Part shown: in pieces, positions 53,032 to 61,704 of the stretch
How positions within the stretch are numbered: the first letter of the stretch is position 1
Layout of the letters: the number at the start of each line of letters is the position of its first letter
DNA from: Streptomyces sp. NBS 14/10
GTDB lineage: Bacteria > Actinomycetota > Actinomycetes > Streptomycetales > Streptomycetaceae
Assembly: GCF_002224125.1 (NCBI RefSeq)
Contig: NZ_NCSM01000011.1
Span: 534,722-598,721 of the forward strand
DNA: 64,000 bases
Direction of reading: 5' to 3'
The notes under the pieces: model-generated
What the model was told of the DNA's origin: nothing
Seen by the model: the letters and a program-made list of their open reading frames with translations, nothing else
Database searches by the model: none
Position numbers and translations under genes: made by a program

Positions 53032-53059
53032 GGTCGTCACTGTGGGGTCGTCACTGTGG
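53032..53059. repeat. 14-bp tandem repeat spanning the ferredoxin stop codon
   Basis: GGTCGTCACTGTGG twice in a row (53032-53045, 53046-53059). The second copy encodes the last residues and stop of the ferredoxin, so a duplicated pseudo-end lies just after the gene. Confidence 0.6.
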
Positions 53060-53281
53060 CGGAAAGACCGCCTCCCCCGTGTCCGCGTCGGTGATCGAGA
53101 TCGCCTCGATCGGGCAGGACTCGGCGACTTCCAGGACCTCTTCCGATGCGGGCAGGACACCCGCCGTGGCGCGGCCCTGACCGTTCTCGTCGAGCTGGAA
53201 CTCCTTGGGCGCGGAGGCCGCGCACAGCCCGGTACGGACACACACACGGGGGTCCACCGTGACTTTCCAGCGATCCGTCAT
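53051..53281 (-). CDS. Small ferredoxin for the adjacent P450
   Basis: 76 aa. Pattern VDPRVCVRTGLCAASAPKEF with a late ESCPIEAI: cysteine spacing C-x5-C with CP typical of single-cluster [3Fe-4S] actinobacterial ferredoxins that reduce P450s. Two bp after the P450 stop. Cytosolic, small, acidic. Confidence 0.92.
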   Translation of the reverse strand: MTDRWKVTVDPRVCVRTGLCAASAPKEFQLDENGQGRATAGVLPASEEVLEVAESCPIEAISITDADTGEAVFPPQ

Positions 53282-53283
53282 CG

Positions 53284-54477
53284 TCAGGCTCCCCGGATGA
53301 CGAGTGGCAGTGTCTTCCAGCCCCGCACGGTCGACGTCTGGGCCAGCTCCGCGCGGTCCCAGTCCACGTCCCAGGCGGGGAAGCGGCGCAGTATCTCCTC
53401 GGCGGCGACCTTGCCCTCCAGTCGGGCCAGGGCCGCGCCCAGGCAGTAGTGCGCGCCGACCCCGAACGACATGTGCTGGGAGACCCGGTGGATGTCGAAG
53501 CGGTCGGCGTCGGGGAAGCGGTCCGGGTCGCGGTTGGCGGCGGCCTGGATGAAGAGGATGGCGCTGCCCGCCGGCACCGTGGCGCCGTGGAACTCCACGT
53601 CCTTCGTCACGTAGCGGGCGGTGAAGGGGCCCGTCGGTTCGAAACGCAGGATCTCCTCGATGGCGTTCGGGATGAGGGACGGGTCGGCGGCCAGTTCGCG
53701 CCGGGCCTCGGGATAGCGGGCCATGAGCGCGCCGAACCAGCCGATCAGGCGCCCCGTCGTCTCGTTGCCGGCGCCGGCCACCACCGTGCAGTAGGTGAGG
53801 ACCTCCTCATCGGTGAGGGTGCGCCGGCGGCCCGTCTCGTCCTCGAACTCGGCGGTCATCAGCTCGGTCATGAGGTCGTCGGACGGGTTCTTCTTGCGCC
53901 ATTCGATGTACTGCTGGAAACCCTCGGTGCTGAGGATCTCCTCGTGGTTGATCCGGCCGCCGTCGCCGGTCTCCAAGGTGGCGTCGGTACGGTCGCGGAA
54001 GGTCGGCTGGTCTGCCTCGGGGATGCCGAGGAGCATCCCGATCACCCGCATCGGCATCTCGGCGCCGACGGCCTCGACCAGGTCGAACCGGTCCGCGCCC
54101 TCGACCGGCTCCAGGACCCGCTCGCAGAACGCCCGTATCCTCGGCTCCAGTTCGGCGATGCGGCGCGGGGTGAAGACGCGGGCGAGAAGCCTGCGGTGGA
54201 TGTCGTGGACGGGCGGGTCCTCGAAGATCAGGGTGCCCGGCGGAATCTCGATGTCCGCCTGGATGATCTCCAGGATGTCGCCGCGCGCCGAGGAGAACGT
54301 CCGCCAGTCCCCCAGGCCGCGCTGGCAGTCGGCGTACCGGCTGACCGCGTAGAAGTCATGCTGTTCGTTGTGGTACAGCGGGGCCTCGGTGCGCAGCCGG
54401 GCGTAGATCGGATACGGGTCCTGGGCCAGTGAGGCGTCGAAGGGGTCCCAGTACACGGGTTCGGCGGAGACGGTCAT
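53284..54477 (-). CDS. Cytochrome P450
   Basis: 397 aa. I-helix TVVAGAGNETTGRL, ExxR in EEILRF, haem loop SFGVGAHYCLGAALARLE (Cys ligand). ATG (MTVSAEPVYWDP) overlaps the stop of the SDR gene (ATGA). Electron supply from the adjacent ferredoxin. The sequence style is that of steroid or alcohol-oxidising CYPs in mycofactocin-bearing actinomycetes; substrate not determined. Confidence 0.93.
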   Translation of the reverse strand: MTVSAEPVYWDPFDASLAQDPYPIYARLRTEAPLYHNEQHDFYAVSRYADCQRGLGDWRTFSSARGDILEIIQADIEIPPGTLIFEDPPVHDIHRRLLARVFTPRRIAELEPRIRAFCERVLEPVEGADRFDLVEAVGAEMPMRVIGMLLGIPEADQPTFRDRTDATLETGDGGRINHEEILSTEGFQQYIEWRKKNPSDDLMTELMTAEFEDETGRRRTLTDEEVLTYCTVVAGAGNETTGRLIGWFGALMARYPEARRELAADPSLIPNAIEEILRFEPTGPFTARYVTKDVEFHGATVPAGSAILFIQAAANRDPDRFPDADRFDIHRVSQHMSFGVGAHYCLGAALARLEGKVAAEEILRRFPAWDVDWDRAELAQTSTVRGWKTLPLVIRGA

Positions 54478-55310
54478 TTGAGCATGGCTCCCGCGTCGAC
54501 GGTCATGGTGGTTCCGGTGACGAACCGGCCCTCGTCGGAGGCGAGGTAGAGGACGGCGTTGCTGATGTCGCGCGGTTCGACCCAGGGGGTGGGCAGGATG
54601 TGCATGCCCTGGGAGACGGCGGCGAAGTCGTCGACCGTGGGGTTCTCCAGGTCGGGGCGGAACATCCGGTACGTGTCCTCGTGCATCACCATAGGGGTGT
54701 TGACCTGGGTCGGGTGGATCGAGTTGACGCGGATGCGGTGTTCGCCCAGCTCCCAGGCGAGTGTGCGCATCAGACCCACGACGCCGTGCTTGGCGGCGAT
54801 GTAGTGGCCGATGTTGGCGTGGCCGCGCAGCCCCCCGACCGAGCTGGTCAGAATGACGGAGCCGCCCCGGCCGCCCGCGACGATATGCGGGATGGAGACC
54901 TTGGCGGTGAGCCAGACGCCGGTCAGGTTGACATCGATCATGTCGCGCCACGTCTGCTCGTCCATGACGTCGAGTCGCGAACCGTCGCTGCCCAGGCCCG
55001 CGTTGGCGCAGACGATGTCGAGACGGCCGAACTGGGCCACGCCGTCGTCCACCGCGGCCTTGAGCGCGTCATGGTCGCGGACATCCGCCCGCACCGCGTG
55101 GATGCGCCGACCCAGCTTCTGCACCTGGTTGACGGTCTCTTCCAGGTCCTCGGGTGTCGACATGGCGAACCTGACGCCCTCGAGCTGCTCGCAGACGTCG
55201 ACGGCGATGATGTCGGCGCCCTCCTCGGCGAGGCGGATCGCGTGGCTGCGGCCCTGGCCGCGCGCCGCGCCGGTGATGAAGGCGACTTTGCCTTCGACTC
55301 GTCCGGGCAT
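54474..55310 (-). CDS. Mycofactocin-coupled SDR-family oxidoreductase
   Basis: 278 aa. Cofactor loop TGAARGQGRSHAIRLAEEGA is the hallmark of the mycofactocin-coupled SDR group (tightly bound nicotinamide that is recycled by mycofactocin rather than free NAD). Also CANAGL, Ser in LTSSVGG, YIAAK catalytic motif, end TGTTMTVDAGAMLK. ATG with GAGGTA upstream; 4-bp overlap with P450. The likely substrate enzyme of the island. Confidence 0.9.
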   Translation of the reverse strand: MPGRVEGKVAFITGAARGQGRSHAIRLAEEGADIIAVDVCEQLEGVRFAMSTPEDLEETVNQVQKLGRRIHAVRADVRDHDALKAAVDDGVAQFGRLDIVCANAGLGSDGSRLDVMDEQTWRDMIDVNLTGVWLTAKVSIPHIVAGGRGGSVILTSSVGGLRGHANIGHYIAAKHGVVGLMRTLAWELGEHRIRVNSIHPTQVNTPMVMHEDTYRMFRPDLENPTVDDFAAVSQGMHILPTPWVEPRDISNAVLYLASDEGRFVTGTTMTVDAGAMLK

Positions 55311-55364
55311 GGGGTACCTCGTTCCTGGGTTGAAGGACGTACGGGCCGTGCGTCGGGGGGCAGG

Positions 55365-55997
55365 TCAGCGGTGGTGGTGCCGCCGTCGGCCGCGTAGCAG
55401 AAGGGCGGCGAGGAGCAGCAGAGCGGCGGCCGGTACGAGCGGCGCGAGCCGTTTGAGGCCGCCCGCGCGGGTCGCGTCGATGAGGTCGAGCGGGGCGGCC
55501 TCCGTCGCCGGGGGCGGGACGTCGGCCGGGCTTCGGCTTATGGGTGCGGAGTTGAGGGACAGTTCGGTGGCGAGGCTGTCGGCGAAGCGGTCCATCAGCG
55601 CCGCGGACACCTCGGCGAGGGGGCCGCGGCCGAACTGGGCGGGCTTGCCGGTGATGTTCAGCTCGGTCTCCACGCGCACATCGGTGCGGGCGGTCCCGGT
55701 GGCGCTCAGGCGGCAGGTCACCCGGGCCTTCGCGGTGCCGTTGCCGCGCGTCTCCCGGCCACCCGCCTCCAGGACCACGACCCCGGCGCGCTCGTCGCGC
55801 GTCACGAAGGTGACGGTGCCCTGGTACGTGAGCCCGATCGGGCCCAGCTTGACCTTGATGGTGCCGTGGTGTTCGTCGCCGTCGCCACCCGTGAGGGTGG
55901 CGCCGGGGACGCAGGGTGCGACGCGCTCGACGTCGAGCAGGATCTTCCAGGCGTCGTCCACGGCGACCGGGATGCTGAACGTGTTCTCCAGTTTCAT
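55365..55997 (-). CDS. coxG: CoxG-family protein (SRPBCC fold, membrane-anchored)
   Basis: 210 aa. CoxG fold [59 protein letters not shown], then a Pro-rich linker and one C-terminal helix (LAPLVPAAALLLLAALLL) with an Arg/His tail. CoxG proteins recruit molybdenum hydroxylases to the membrane. Overlaps the preceding gene stop (ATGA). Confidence 0.9.
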   Translation of the reverse strand: MKLENTFSIPVAVDDAWKILLDVERVAPCVPGATLTGGDGDEHHGTIKVKLGPIGLTYQGTVTFVTRDERAGVVVLEAGGRETRGNGTAKARVTCRLSATGTARTDVRVETELNITGKPAQFGRGPLAEVSAALMDRFADSLATELSLNSAPISRSPADVPPPATEAAPLDLIDATRAGGLKRLAPLVPAAALLLLAALLLRGRRRHHHR

Positions 55998-57166
55998 GCC
56001 GACGACTCCCGCTGAGCCGCCGCGCGCACCGCGTTGACGATCCCCTGATAGCCGGTGCACCGGCACAGATTGCCGGTGAGCGCCTCCCGGATCTCCTCGT
56101 CGGTGGGTTTGGGGTGCTCGGCGAGGAACGCGGTGACCGAGACGACGAAGCCCGGCGTGCAGAAGCCGCACTGCAAGCCGTGGTGTTCACGGAACGCCTC
56201 CTGAACGGTGGAGAGCCGGCCGTCCTGGCCCGCCAGCCCCTCCACGGTCGTCACCTCCGCGCCGTCGGCCTGTACGGCGAACACGAGGCACGCGCGGACG
56301 GCCTCTCCGTCGAGCAGCACGGTGCACGCTCCGCACACTCCGTGCTCGCAGCCCAGGTGGGTGCTGGTGAGACCGCAGTCGACCCGCAGGAAGTCGGCGA
56401 GGGTGAGCCGGGGCGGCACCTGCGCCCGACGGGTTGTCCCGTTGATCCGTACGCGGATTTCGACGCTGTCGGTACCGGTGCCGGTGTCCTCGTGCGGGGA
56501 CTGGGTGGCCGCCCAGATCGTCATCTCCCCGCCCGCCGCGGCCCATTCGGCGACGGTGCCGCGGGTCTCCATCGGGACCGGCCCGTAGGACTGTTGGTAG
56601 AGGGTCTGGGTGACGACGTGCGGGGCGTCGGCGAAGACCGGGTCGAGGTCTGCCATGGGCCGTCCGGCGAGCTGTCCCGCGAGGTTGCCGGGCCGGTCCG
56701 GGTGGACCAGCACGGCGCTTTCGAGGGCCGCCCGGTAGTCGAGGACCGGCGGGAGCGGCTCGTAGTCGACGATCATGGCCTCGGCGGCGTCCTCGGCGAT
56801 GTACCGGTCGGTGGCCACGACCATCGCGACGGGGTCTCCGACGAACCGGACCTCACCCTGCGCGAGCGGTGGCCGTGGGGTGTCCGGGTCGTGGCGGCCG
56901 TTGAGCGTGTACCACTGCTCGTGGACACCGGGGTTGAGGTCATCGGCCACGAACACGGCGTGCACATCGTCGAGTCGGAGTGCCGCGCTCGTGTCGATGC
57001 CGAGGATGTGCCCGCGGGCCATCGGGCTGCGGACGAAGCAGGCGTGCAGCATGCCGGGGCGGACGACGTCGTCGACGTAGGTGCCGGTGCCGGTCAGGAG
57101 TCGGGCGTCCTCGACGCGTGGGGTACGGGTGCCGGCGTAGTCCGCGCCGCTCCCGGTGGGTGCCAT
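55994..57166 (-). CDS. Fusion of truncated molybdenum-hydroxylase large subunit to [2Fe-2S] small subunit
   Basis: 390 aa. Residues 1-226 are the N-terminal part of a CoxL/xanthine-dehydrogenase large subunit ([38 protein letters not shown]), which stops before the molybdopterin domains. After a GTGTD linker, residues 235-390 are a complete CoxS-type protein: [12 protein letters not shown] and CGFC..CRC Fe-S motifs. It looks like an in-frame deletion joining coxL to coxS, removing about 500 residues; no FAD subunit gene is near. Hydroxylase activity is unlikely; the Fe-S part could still carry electrons. GGAGG precedes the ATG. Confidence 0.85.
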   Translation of the reverse strand: MAPTGSGADYAGTRTPRVEDARLLTGTGTYVDDVVRPGMLHACFVRSPMARGHILGIDTSAALRLDDVHAVFVADDLNPGVHEQWYTLNGRHDPDTPRPPLAQGEVRFVGDPVAMVVATDRYIAEDAAEAMIVDYEPLPPVLDYRAALESAVLVHPDRPGNLAGQLAGRPMADLDPVFADAPHVVTQTLYQQSYGPVPMETRGTVAEWAAAGGEMTIWAATQSPHEDTGTGTDSVEIRVRINGTTRRAQVPPRLTLADFLRVDCGLTSTHLGCEHGVCGACTVLLDGEAVRACLVFAVQADGAEVTTVEGLAGQDGRLSTVQEAFREHHGLQCGFCTPGFVVSVTAFLAEHPKPTDEEIREALTGNLCRCTGYQGIVNAVRAAAQRESSA

Positions 57167-57186
57167 CGGTCCGGTCCTCCGTCCAG

Positions 57187-57231
57187 GTGCTGAACGAGTG
57201 TTTAACCGATCGTGCTGAACGACTGTTTAAC
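57187..57231. promoter_or_regulatory. Two 20-bp direct repeats with GTTTAAC, probable TetR operators
   Basis: GTGCTGAACGAGTGTTTAAC (57187-57206) and a copy with one mismatch (57212-57231), period 25 bp, in the 92-bp gap between the coxLS fusion gene (leftward) and a TetR gene (rightward). Likely operators for that TetR controlling both directions. Confidence 0.6.
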
Positions 57232-57258
57232 ACCCGCTCGGCGAGGACGTCAAGCACA

Positions 57259-57876
57259 ATGACGGGCATGACTGCGCCTCGACGTATGGGTACGGAGACC
57301 TCCAAGACCCGCCTGCTCATGCTCGACATCACGGAGCGGCTGATGCTGGAGGAGGGGTACGCCGCGGTCGGTGTACGGCGGGTGGCCCGCGAGGCCGAGG
57401 TGGCCCCGGCGCTCGTCCTCTACTACTTCCGCACCCTGGACGACCTGTTCCTCGCCGTGCTGCGGCGGCGCGCGGACGCGGAGCTGGAGCGGCAGGCCCG
57501 GCTCCTCGCCGGCCCTCAGCCGCTGCACGCGCTGTGGCGCATGAGCAGCCATCCGGGCAACGCGCTGACCACGGAGTTCGCAGCGCTCGCCAATCACCGC
57601 GAGGCGATCCGTACCGAACTGGCCACCCACGCGGAGCGCTATCGCGAGGCGCAACTGGAAGCGCTCACGCGCGGCCTCGCGCAGGCCGGGACCGAGCTGC
57701 CGCCCGATGTCACCCCGGCCGTGGCGCTGATGCTGACCAACGCGCTGGGCCGGATCCTCATGATGGAGAACGCGATGGGCATGACGACGCGACACGAGGA
57801 GGCCCTGGCGTTCGTGCGGCACATGCTCCAGCGGTACGAGGGCCCTCCCGCACCGGCCGGCACGCCCCGTCAGTGA
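57259..57876 (+). CDS. TetR-family regulator
   Basis: 205 aa. HTH SKTRLLMLDITERLMLEEGY then RRVAREAEVAPALVLYYFRT (about 14-60). ATG at 57259 with GAGGA fourteen bases upstream, a second ATG three codons later. Divergent from the coxLS/coxG/SDR/P450/ferredoxin operon, which it most likely represses through the GTTTAAC repeats. Confidence 0.88.
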   Translation: MTGMTAPRRMGTETSKTRLLMLDITERLMLEEGYAAVGVRRVAREAEVAPALVLYYFRTLDDLFLAVLRRRADAELERQARLLAGPQPLHALWRMSSHPGNALTTEFAALANHREAIRTELATHAERYREAQLEALTRGLAQAGTELPPDVTPAVALMLTNALGRILMMENAMGMTTRHEEALAFVRHMLQRYEGPPAPAGTPRQ

Positions 57877-57955
57877 CGCCGGGTCGGCTTGACGTCGACT
57901 CGGCTTGACGCCGACAGGGCCGTGCGGCACATCTGGGAGGTCACGAGTGGATGCA

Positions 57956-57983
57956 TATTCTCGTAAATGAGAATAGCATTCCC
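57956..57983. promoter_or_regulatory. Box C: ATTCTC palindrome upstream of an SDR gene
   Basis: TATTCTC-GTAAAT-GAGAATA (57956-57975, perfect 7-6-7) overlapping GAGAATAGCATTCCC (57969-57983), which matches box A in 14 of its 12 fixed-plus-spacer scheme only except one arm base. Located 40-67 bp before the SDR start, in an AT-rich island. The shared hexamer with boxes A and B suggests one regulator. Confidence 0.65.
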
Positions 57984-58022
57984 TGAAGGGGATAACGCCA
58001 TGAGCTTCCCAGGAGGTACCTC

Positions 58023-58829
58023 ATGCCCGTGCCGGACGTCTCAAGCCATTCCCTGTCGGATCTCACCAGCCTCCAGGAACGCCGCATCGTCGTGACCGGC
58101 GGCGGCCGCGGTCTCGGCAAGGCGATCGTCGCGCGGCTCGCCGAGGCCGGAGCCCGCGTACTCGTCGGGGACGCCGACGCGTCTTCGGCGAAGGCCGCGG
58201 CGGCCGAACTCGCCCACACCCACCAGGTCGATGTGGTGGGCGTCGAGATGGACGTCACGGACTCGGACAGCGTGCGCGGCGTGGCGGACCTCGCCGCGGA
58301 ACGGTGGGGCGGGCTCGACGCATGGGTCAACAACGCGGGGATCTACCCCAGCGTCCCGATCGCGCAGATGGACGACGCGACCTGGGACAAGGTGTTCGCC
58401 GTCAACGCCCGCGGCGTCCTGGCCGGTACGCGCGAGGCCGCCCGGATCATGAGCGCGTCGGACCGTGGTGGAGTGATCGTGAACGTCGCCTCCACCGCGG
58501 CCTTCCGCGGCAGCGCCCCCGGCCTTGCCGCCTACGTCGGCTCGAAGCACGCGGTGCGCGGCCTCACCCGGCAGAGCGCGCTGGAGCTGGCCCCGCACGG
58601 AATCCGGGTCCTCGGCGTGGCGCCCAGCTACGTCCCGACCGAGGGAAACCAGTTGGCTGCCGCGGGAGCGCCCGTCCAGGAGGACAGCGTGCCGCTCATG
58701 ATGACCAGCCCCGTCGGCCGCATCGGCACGCCCGACGACATCGCCCGCGTGGTGTTCTTCTGCGTCAGCGACCTGTCGGCGTTCATGACGGGCAGCACAC
58801 TGCTCGCCGACGGCGGAACCACCGCCTGA
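58023..58829 (+). CDS. SDR-family oxidoreductase
   Basis: 268 aa. TGGGRGLG loop, VNNAGI, Ser in NVASTAA, YVGSK catalytic motif, end TGSTLLADGGTTA. The ATG has a strong AGGAGG ribosome site. Stands alone behind box C. Lacks the mycofactocin-type loop, so probably NAD-dependent, but the shared operator links it to the island. Confidence 0.9.
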   Translation: MPVPDVSSHSLSDLTSLQERRIVVTGGGRGLGKAIVARLAEAGARVLVGDADASSAKAAAAELAHTHQVDVVGVEMDVTDSDSVRGVADLAAERWGGLDAWVNNAGIYPSVPIAQMDDATWDKVFAVNARGVLAGTREAARIMSASDRGGVIVNVASTAAFRGSAPGLAAYVGSKHAVRGLTRQSALELAPHGIRVLGVAPSYVPTEGNQLAAAGAPVQEDSVPLMMTSPVGRIGTPDDIARVVFFCVSDLSAFMTGSTLLADGGTTA

Positions 58830-58917
58830 GGCGCCTGCCCCACCCGGCACGTCCACGTCGGCCTCCCGGCGAGCGCCACCGGGATGAAGCGGGCGGTGTT
58901 GCCGACTTCACCCGCTT

Positions 58918-59517
58918 CTACCCCTTCGTAACCGGCGGTTGATCCCCGGCGTCGGCGGCTTCCGTGCCGAGCAGGACGGACAGCGTCTCCCGCACGATCC
59001 GCGGATATCCGTTCTCCTCCGGGTCCACCAGCCACTGCTGCTGGATCCCCTCGACCAACGCCAGGGTGGCGGCCGCCGCGGTCGGCGCGCTCAGCCCGCT
59101 GGGCATACGCTCCCCGTACCGCTCGACCAGACTCGCGGTCAGGAGGTCCTGCAAGGAGTAGCGCCTCTCCCGGGCGTACTCGGCGGCGGGTTCCTGGCCC
59201 GTGACCGCCTCGGCCAGCAACACGCTGTGCACGGTGGCGAGCGAGGGATGGTCCTGCTCGAAGGCGACGGTCGCGGCGAAGTCGGTCGCCCAGTCCTCAC
59301 CGAGCCGCCGTTCGGCCAGATGCTCGCGGTGGAGCTGCTCACGGAAGTTGAGGATCCCCAGCAACAGCCGCTTCTTACTGGGGAAGTAGTGCAGAACGCC
59401 CTGCCGGGTGAGGCCGGCTCGCTCGGCCACCGCGTCGATGGAGGTGCCCTTGAACCCGCGGGCGGCCAGGACCTCCAGCGCCGCCTCCAGGATCTGCTCA
59501 CGCCGCCCCGACACCAC
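58918..59517 (-). CDS. TetR-family regulator
   Basis: 199 aa from GTG (VVSGRREQIL); upstream codons to 59637 look non-coding. HTH: REQILEAALEVLAARGFKGT then DAVAERAGLTRQGVLHYFPS (about 5-52). Convergent with the SDR gene. Target not obvious; the fourth TetR within 19 kb. Could regulate the island from outside. Confidence 0.85.
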   Translation of the reverse strand: MVSGRREQILEAALEVLAARGFKGTSIDAVAERAGLTRQGVLHYFPSKKRLLLGILNFREQLHREHLAERRLGEDWATDFAATVAFEQDHPSLATVHSVLLAEAVTGQEPAAEYARERRYSLQDLLTASLVERYGERMPSGLSAPTAAAATLALVEGIQQQWLVDPEENGYPRIVRETLSVLLGTEAADAGDQPPVTKG

Positions 59518-59665
59518 GTCGTGCCCTTCCGCCGTAGGAGAGGTGCCCGCACACGATACGTACGAGTGTCGGAGCAGGTCGAGAGGGCGTACCGGGATTC
59601 CTCTCAACGTCCCATCACGGCGAGCGCTTGTCCGCAAGTGCTGAGAGCGCCGAGCCGGGTTTCGT

Positions 59666-60625
59666 TCAGCCGCCGGTGAAGTACGACGGCGTGCGGACTC
59701 GCATGGTGCTGGCGAGCTCTCGGAGAACGGCGCTGCTCACTGGAGGAATGCGGGCTTGGAGGACTGCGACAGCGTCGCCGACCCGGGTGAAGTACTCGAC
59801 GTACTGGTAGTTCGACCGCCGCCACACTCCAGGAGCCACCGGGGTGCAGGCGGGTGACGGCACAGGATAGTCGCCGGTGAGCGCGGCGCAGTGGGAGGGT
59901 GGGGTGAAACCCGGTTGTACGGGGCCGACGGTCACCTGGATCTCCTGATCGAGCTCGTCCATGGTGCTCGCGCCCCTGCTCAGGCTGTCGGGTGAGATCC
60001 GGTAGTAGAAGGTGGCCTCGTGTCCGGCTGCCGCCCCGTGGGTGCCAACGCCGTTCAGGTGGTAGCCCGCGGGCAGTTGCGGCCCGAGCAGGGGGACACC
60101 GACATCGGCCAGTTCGTTGTCCAGCTCGCTCCGGGCAAGCTGCGTGGTGGCGAGCGAGTCGAGTGGCATCAGCAGGACCAGGGCGAGGGCCGCGGCCGCT
60201 CGCGGCCACAGCGGCCTGCGCGACTGAGTGAACCAGGCCGCGAGGGCGAACGCAGCCGCGCATAAGGCGGGTTGGGCGTACTGCGTGCCAACAGGGAGCC
60301 ACCGGACCACGTTGGTGCTCACGACCAGATACCAGCCGATGCCGGTGCCGAGCAGAGCGGTGAGCCAGGCCGGCCGGATTTTGAGGATGCGCAGGGCTGC
60401 CCAGGTGAGGAGAAAGTTCAGCAAGGGCACGAGGTAGGACCACAGGACGGCGAAGCCGAGGCAGCCCCAGCCCGGCGCGTTCCGGCAGCCGCTGGAGTCC
60501 ACCAACAGCCACGTCGCGAACACAGAACCGGCCACCCCGGCAAGCCCGACCCCGGCAGCCTGTGCCGCACGCTTCACATGCCGCGACCGCTTCACAGCCG
60601 CCGGTTCGACCGGCGCAGTGTCCAT
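59666..60625 (-). CDS. Membrane protein of unknown function with extracytoplasmic C-terminal domain
   Basis: 319 aa. Basic N-terminus, hydrophobic segments at about 25-45, 58-80, 86-105, 118-135 and 142-160, then about 155 residues outside the membrane with two cysteines (HCAAL, ACTPV). ATG with GGGAGGG upstream. The reading frame continues far upstream but that part is antisense to EndoH. No family recognised; 138 bp after EndoH on the same strand. Confidence 0.7.
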   Translation of the reverse strand: MDTAPVEPAAVKRSRHVKRAAQAAGVGLAGVAGSVFATWLLVDSSGCRNAPGWGCLGFAVLWSYLVPLLNFLLTWAALRILKIRPAWLTALLGTGIGWYLVVSTNVVRWLPVGTQYAQPALCAAAFALAAWFTQSRRPLWPRAAAALALVLLMPLDSLATTQLARSELDNELADVGVPLLGPQLPAGYHLNGVGTHGAAAGHEATFYYRISPDSLSRGASTMDELDQEIQVTVGPVQPGFTPPSHCAALTGDYPVPSPACTPVAPGVWRRSNYQYVEYFTRVGDAVAVLQARIPPVSSAVLRELASTMRVRTPSYFTGG

Positions 60626-60762
60626 GCTGCCCTCCCCCACCCCGCACCAGAGCGTAGTGGACCGACAGCCGCCGTGGCAGCGGGCCGCCTCGTCGCGCGC
60701 GACACAGCCAGAGTCCCGGAACCTACGGTGCGCGGTGGGGAGAGGCGGTTCGCCTCTGTCGC

Positions 60763-61704
60763 TTACGGCGTGTAGACGGCGTTGCTGCCGTACAGTTCCC
60801 TGGTGAACGCGGAGACATCGGCGCTGCGATTGGCGCCGTCGAGGTTGTACGTCAGATAGACGCCGTACCCCTCGCTGACGGTGCGGCGGGCGAGGTCGGC
60901 GACCGCGCTCTGCGAGGTCCGGCCGATTTCGACAGCCGCCGGCGACAGCTTCGACTTGGGCAGTGCCATACGGGGAACCTGCCAGGTGCCGTAGTACGGG
61001 TTCCAGGCGTAGTCGAACTTGGACGAGACGTCGACGCCGCCGTAGGAGAGGCGCGACGCGGCCGGCCCGATGTTGTAGAGGCTGATGATCTTGTCCGGCA
61101 TGTTCGCGCGCAGCGCCGTCACCAGGTGCACGAACGAGCTGTCGTTGGGCTGGCCTGTACCGTTGTTGCCGTATTCGGCGTACTCGTCGTCGAAGTCGAT
61201 GCCGTCGAGGCCGTACTTGGCCACGGCGTCCGACAGTTTCTTCGCGAACGCCGAAGCCGCCTGCTGGGAGGGGAAGTTGGCGAAGCCCGCGCCCTGATGG
61301 TTGCCGAGCACCGAGAGGACGACCTTGATGCCCTTCCGCTGCAACGGCCGTATCTCCGTGGCGGCGTTGTCGAGGACGCGCTGCACATTCTCGTTGAAGT
61401 GCAGATACGCCGCCTTCGTACCCGTGTCGTAGTTGATGTTCGCCGCGAAGACCACGGCGACGTCGAAGACGTTGCCGCCGCCGTTGGCGAGGGTGTACTT
61501 GCCGACGTTCAGCATGCTGTTGTTGTTCACCTCGACGTACGCCACCGAGGTCGGCCCCTGTTTCGCAGCAGCGGGAGCGGGGGCCGCTGCCGCGCCGGTC
61601 GCGGCAGTCGCGGCGGTCGCGGCGGTCCCGCCGAAGGTGAGGGCCGCGACCGCCGAGAGCGCGAACGCGGCCGTCCGTATTCTGCTCCGTACCAGACGTA
61701 ACAT
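60763..61704 (-). CDS. Secreted endo-beta-N-acetylglucosaminidase, EndoH family (GH18)
   Basis: 313 aa, the length of S. plicatus EndoH precursor. Signal peptide (FALSAVAALTFGGTAATAA) then the mature sequence opening QGPTSVAYVEVNNNSMLNVG. Catalytic DGIDFDDEY motif (DxxDxDxE variant) near 170. Close to EndoH by recall. Cleaves between the two GlcNAc residues of high-mannose N-glycans. ATG with GAGGGGAG upstream. Long 5' region (314 bp) holds a 10-bp inverted repeat. Confidence 0.95.
   Translation of the reverse strand: MLRLVRSRIRTAAFALSAVAALTFGGTAATAATAATGAAAAPAPAAAKQGPTSVAYVEVNNNSMLNVGKYTLANGGGNVFDVAVVFAANINYDTGTKAAYLHFNENVQRVLDNAATEIRPLQRKGIKVVLSVLGNHQGAGFANFPSQQAASAFAKKLSDAVAKYGLDGIDFDDEYAEYGNNGTGQPNDSSFVHLVTALRANMPDKIISLYNIGPAASRLSYGGVDVSSKFDYAWNPYYGTWQVPRMALPKSKLSPAAVEIGRTSQSAVADLARRTVSEGYGVYLTYNLDGANRSADVSAFTRELYGSNAVYTP

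Noticed and set aside
57991..58030. Short ATG frame before the SDR at 58 kb (MSFPGGTS start)
   Set aside because: Out of frame with the SDR, weaker ribosome site than the SDR start, and no peptide-like features.
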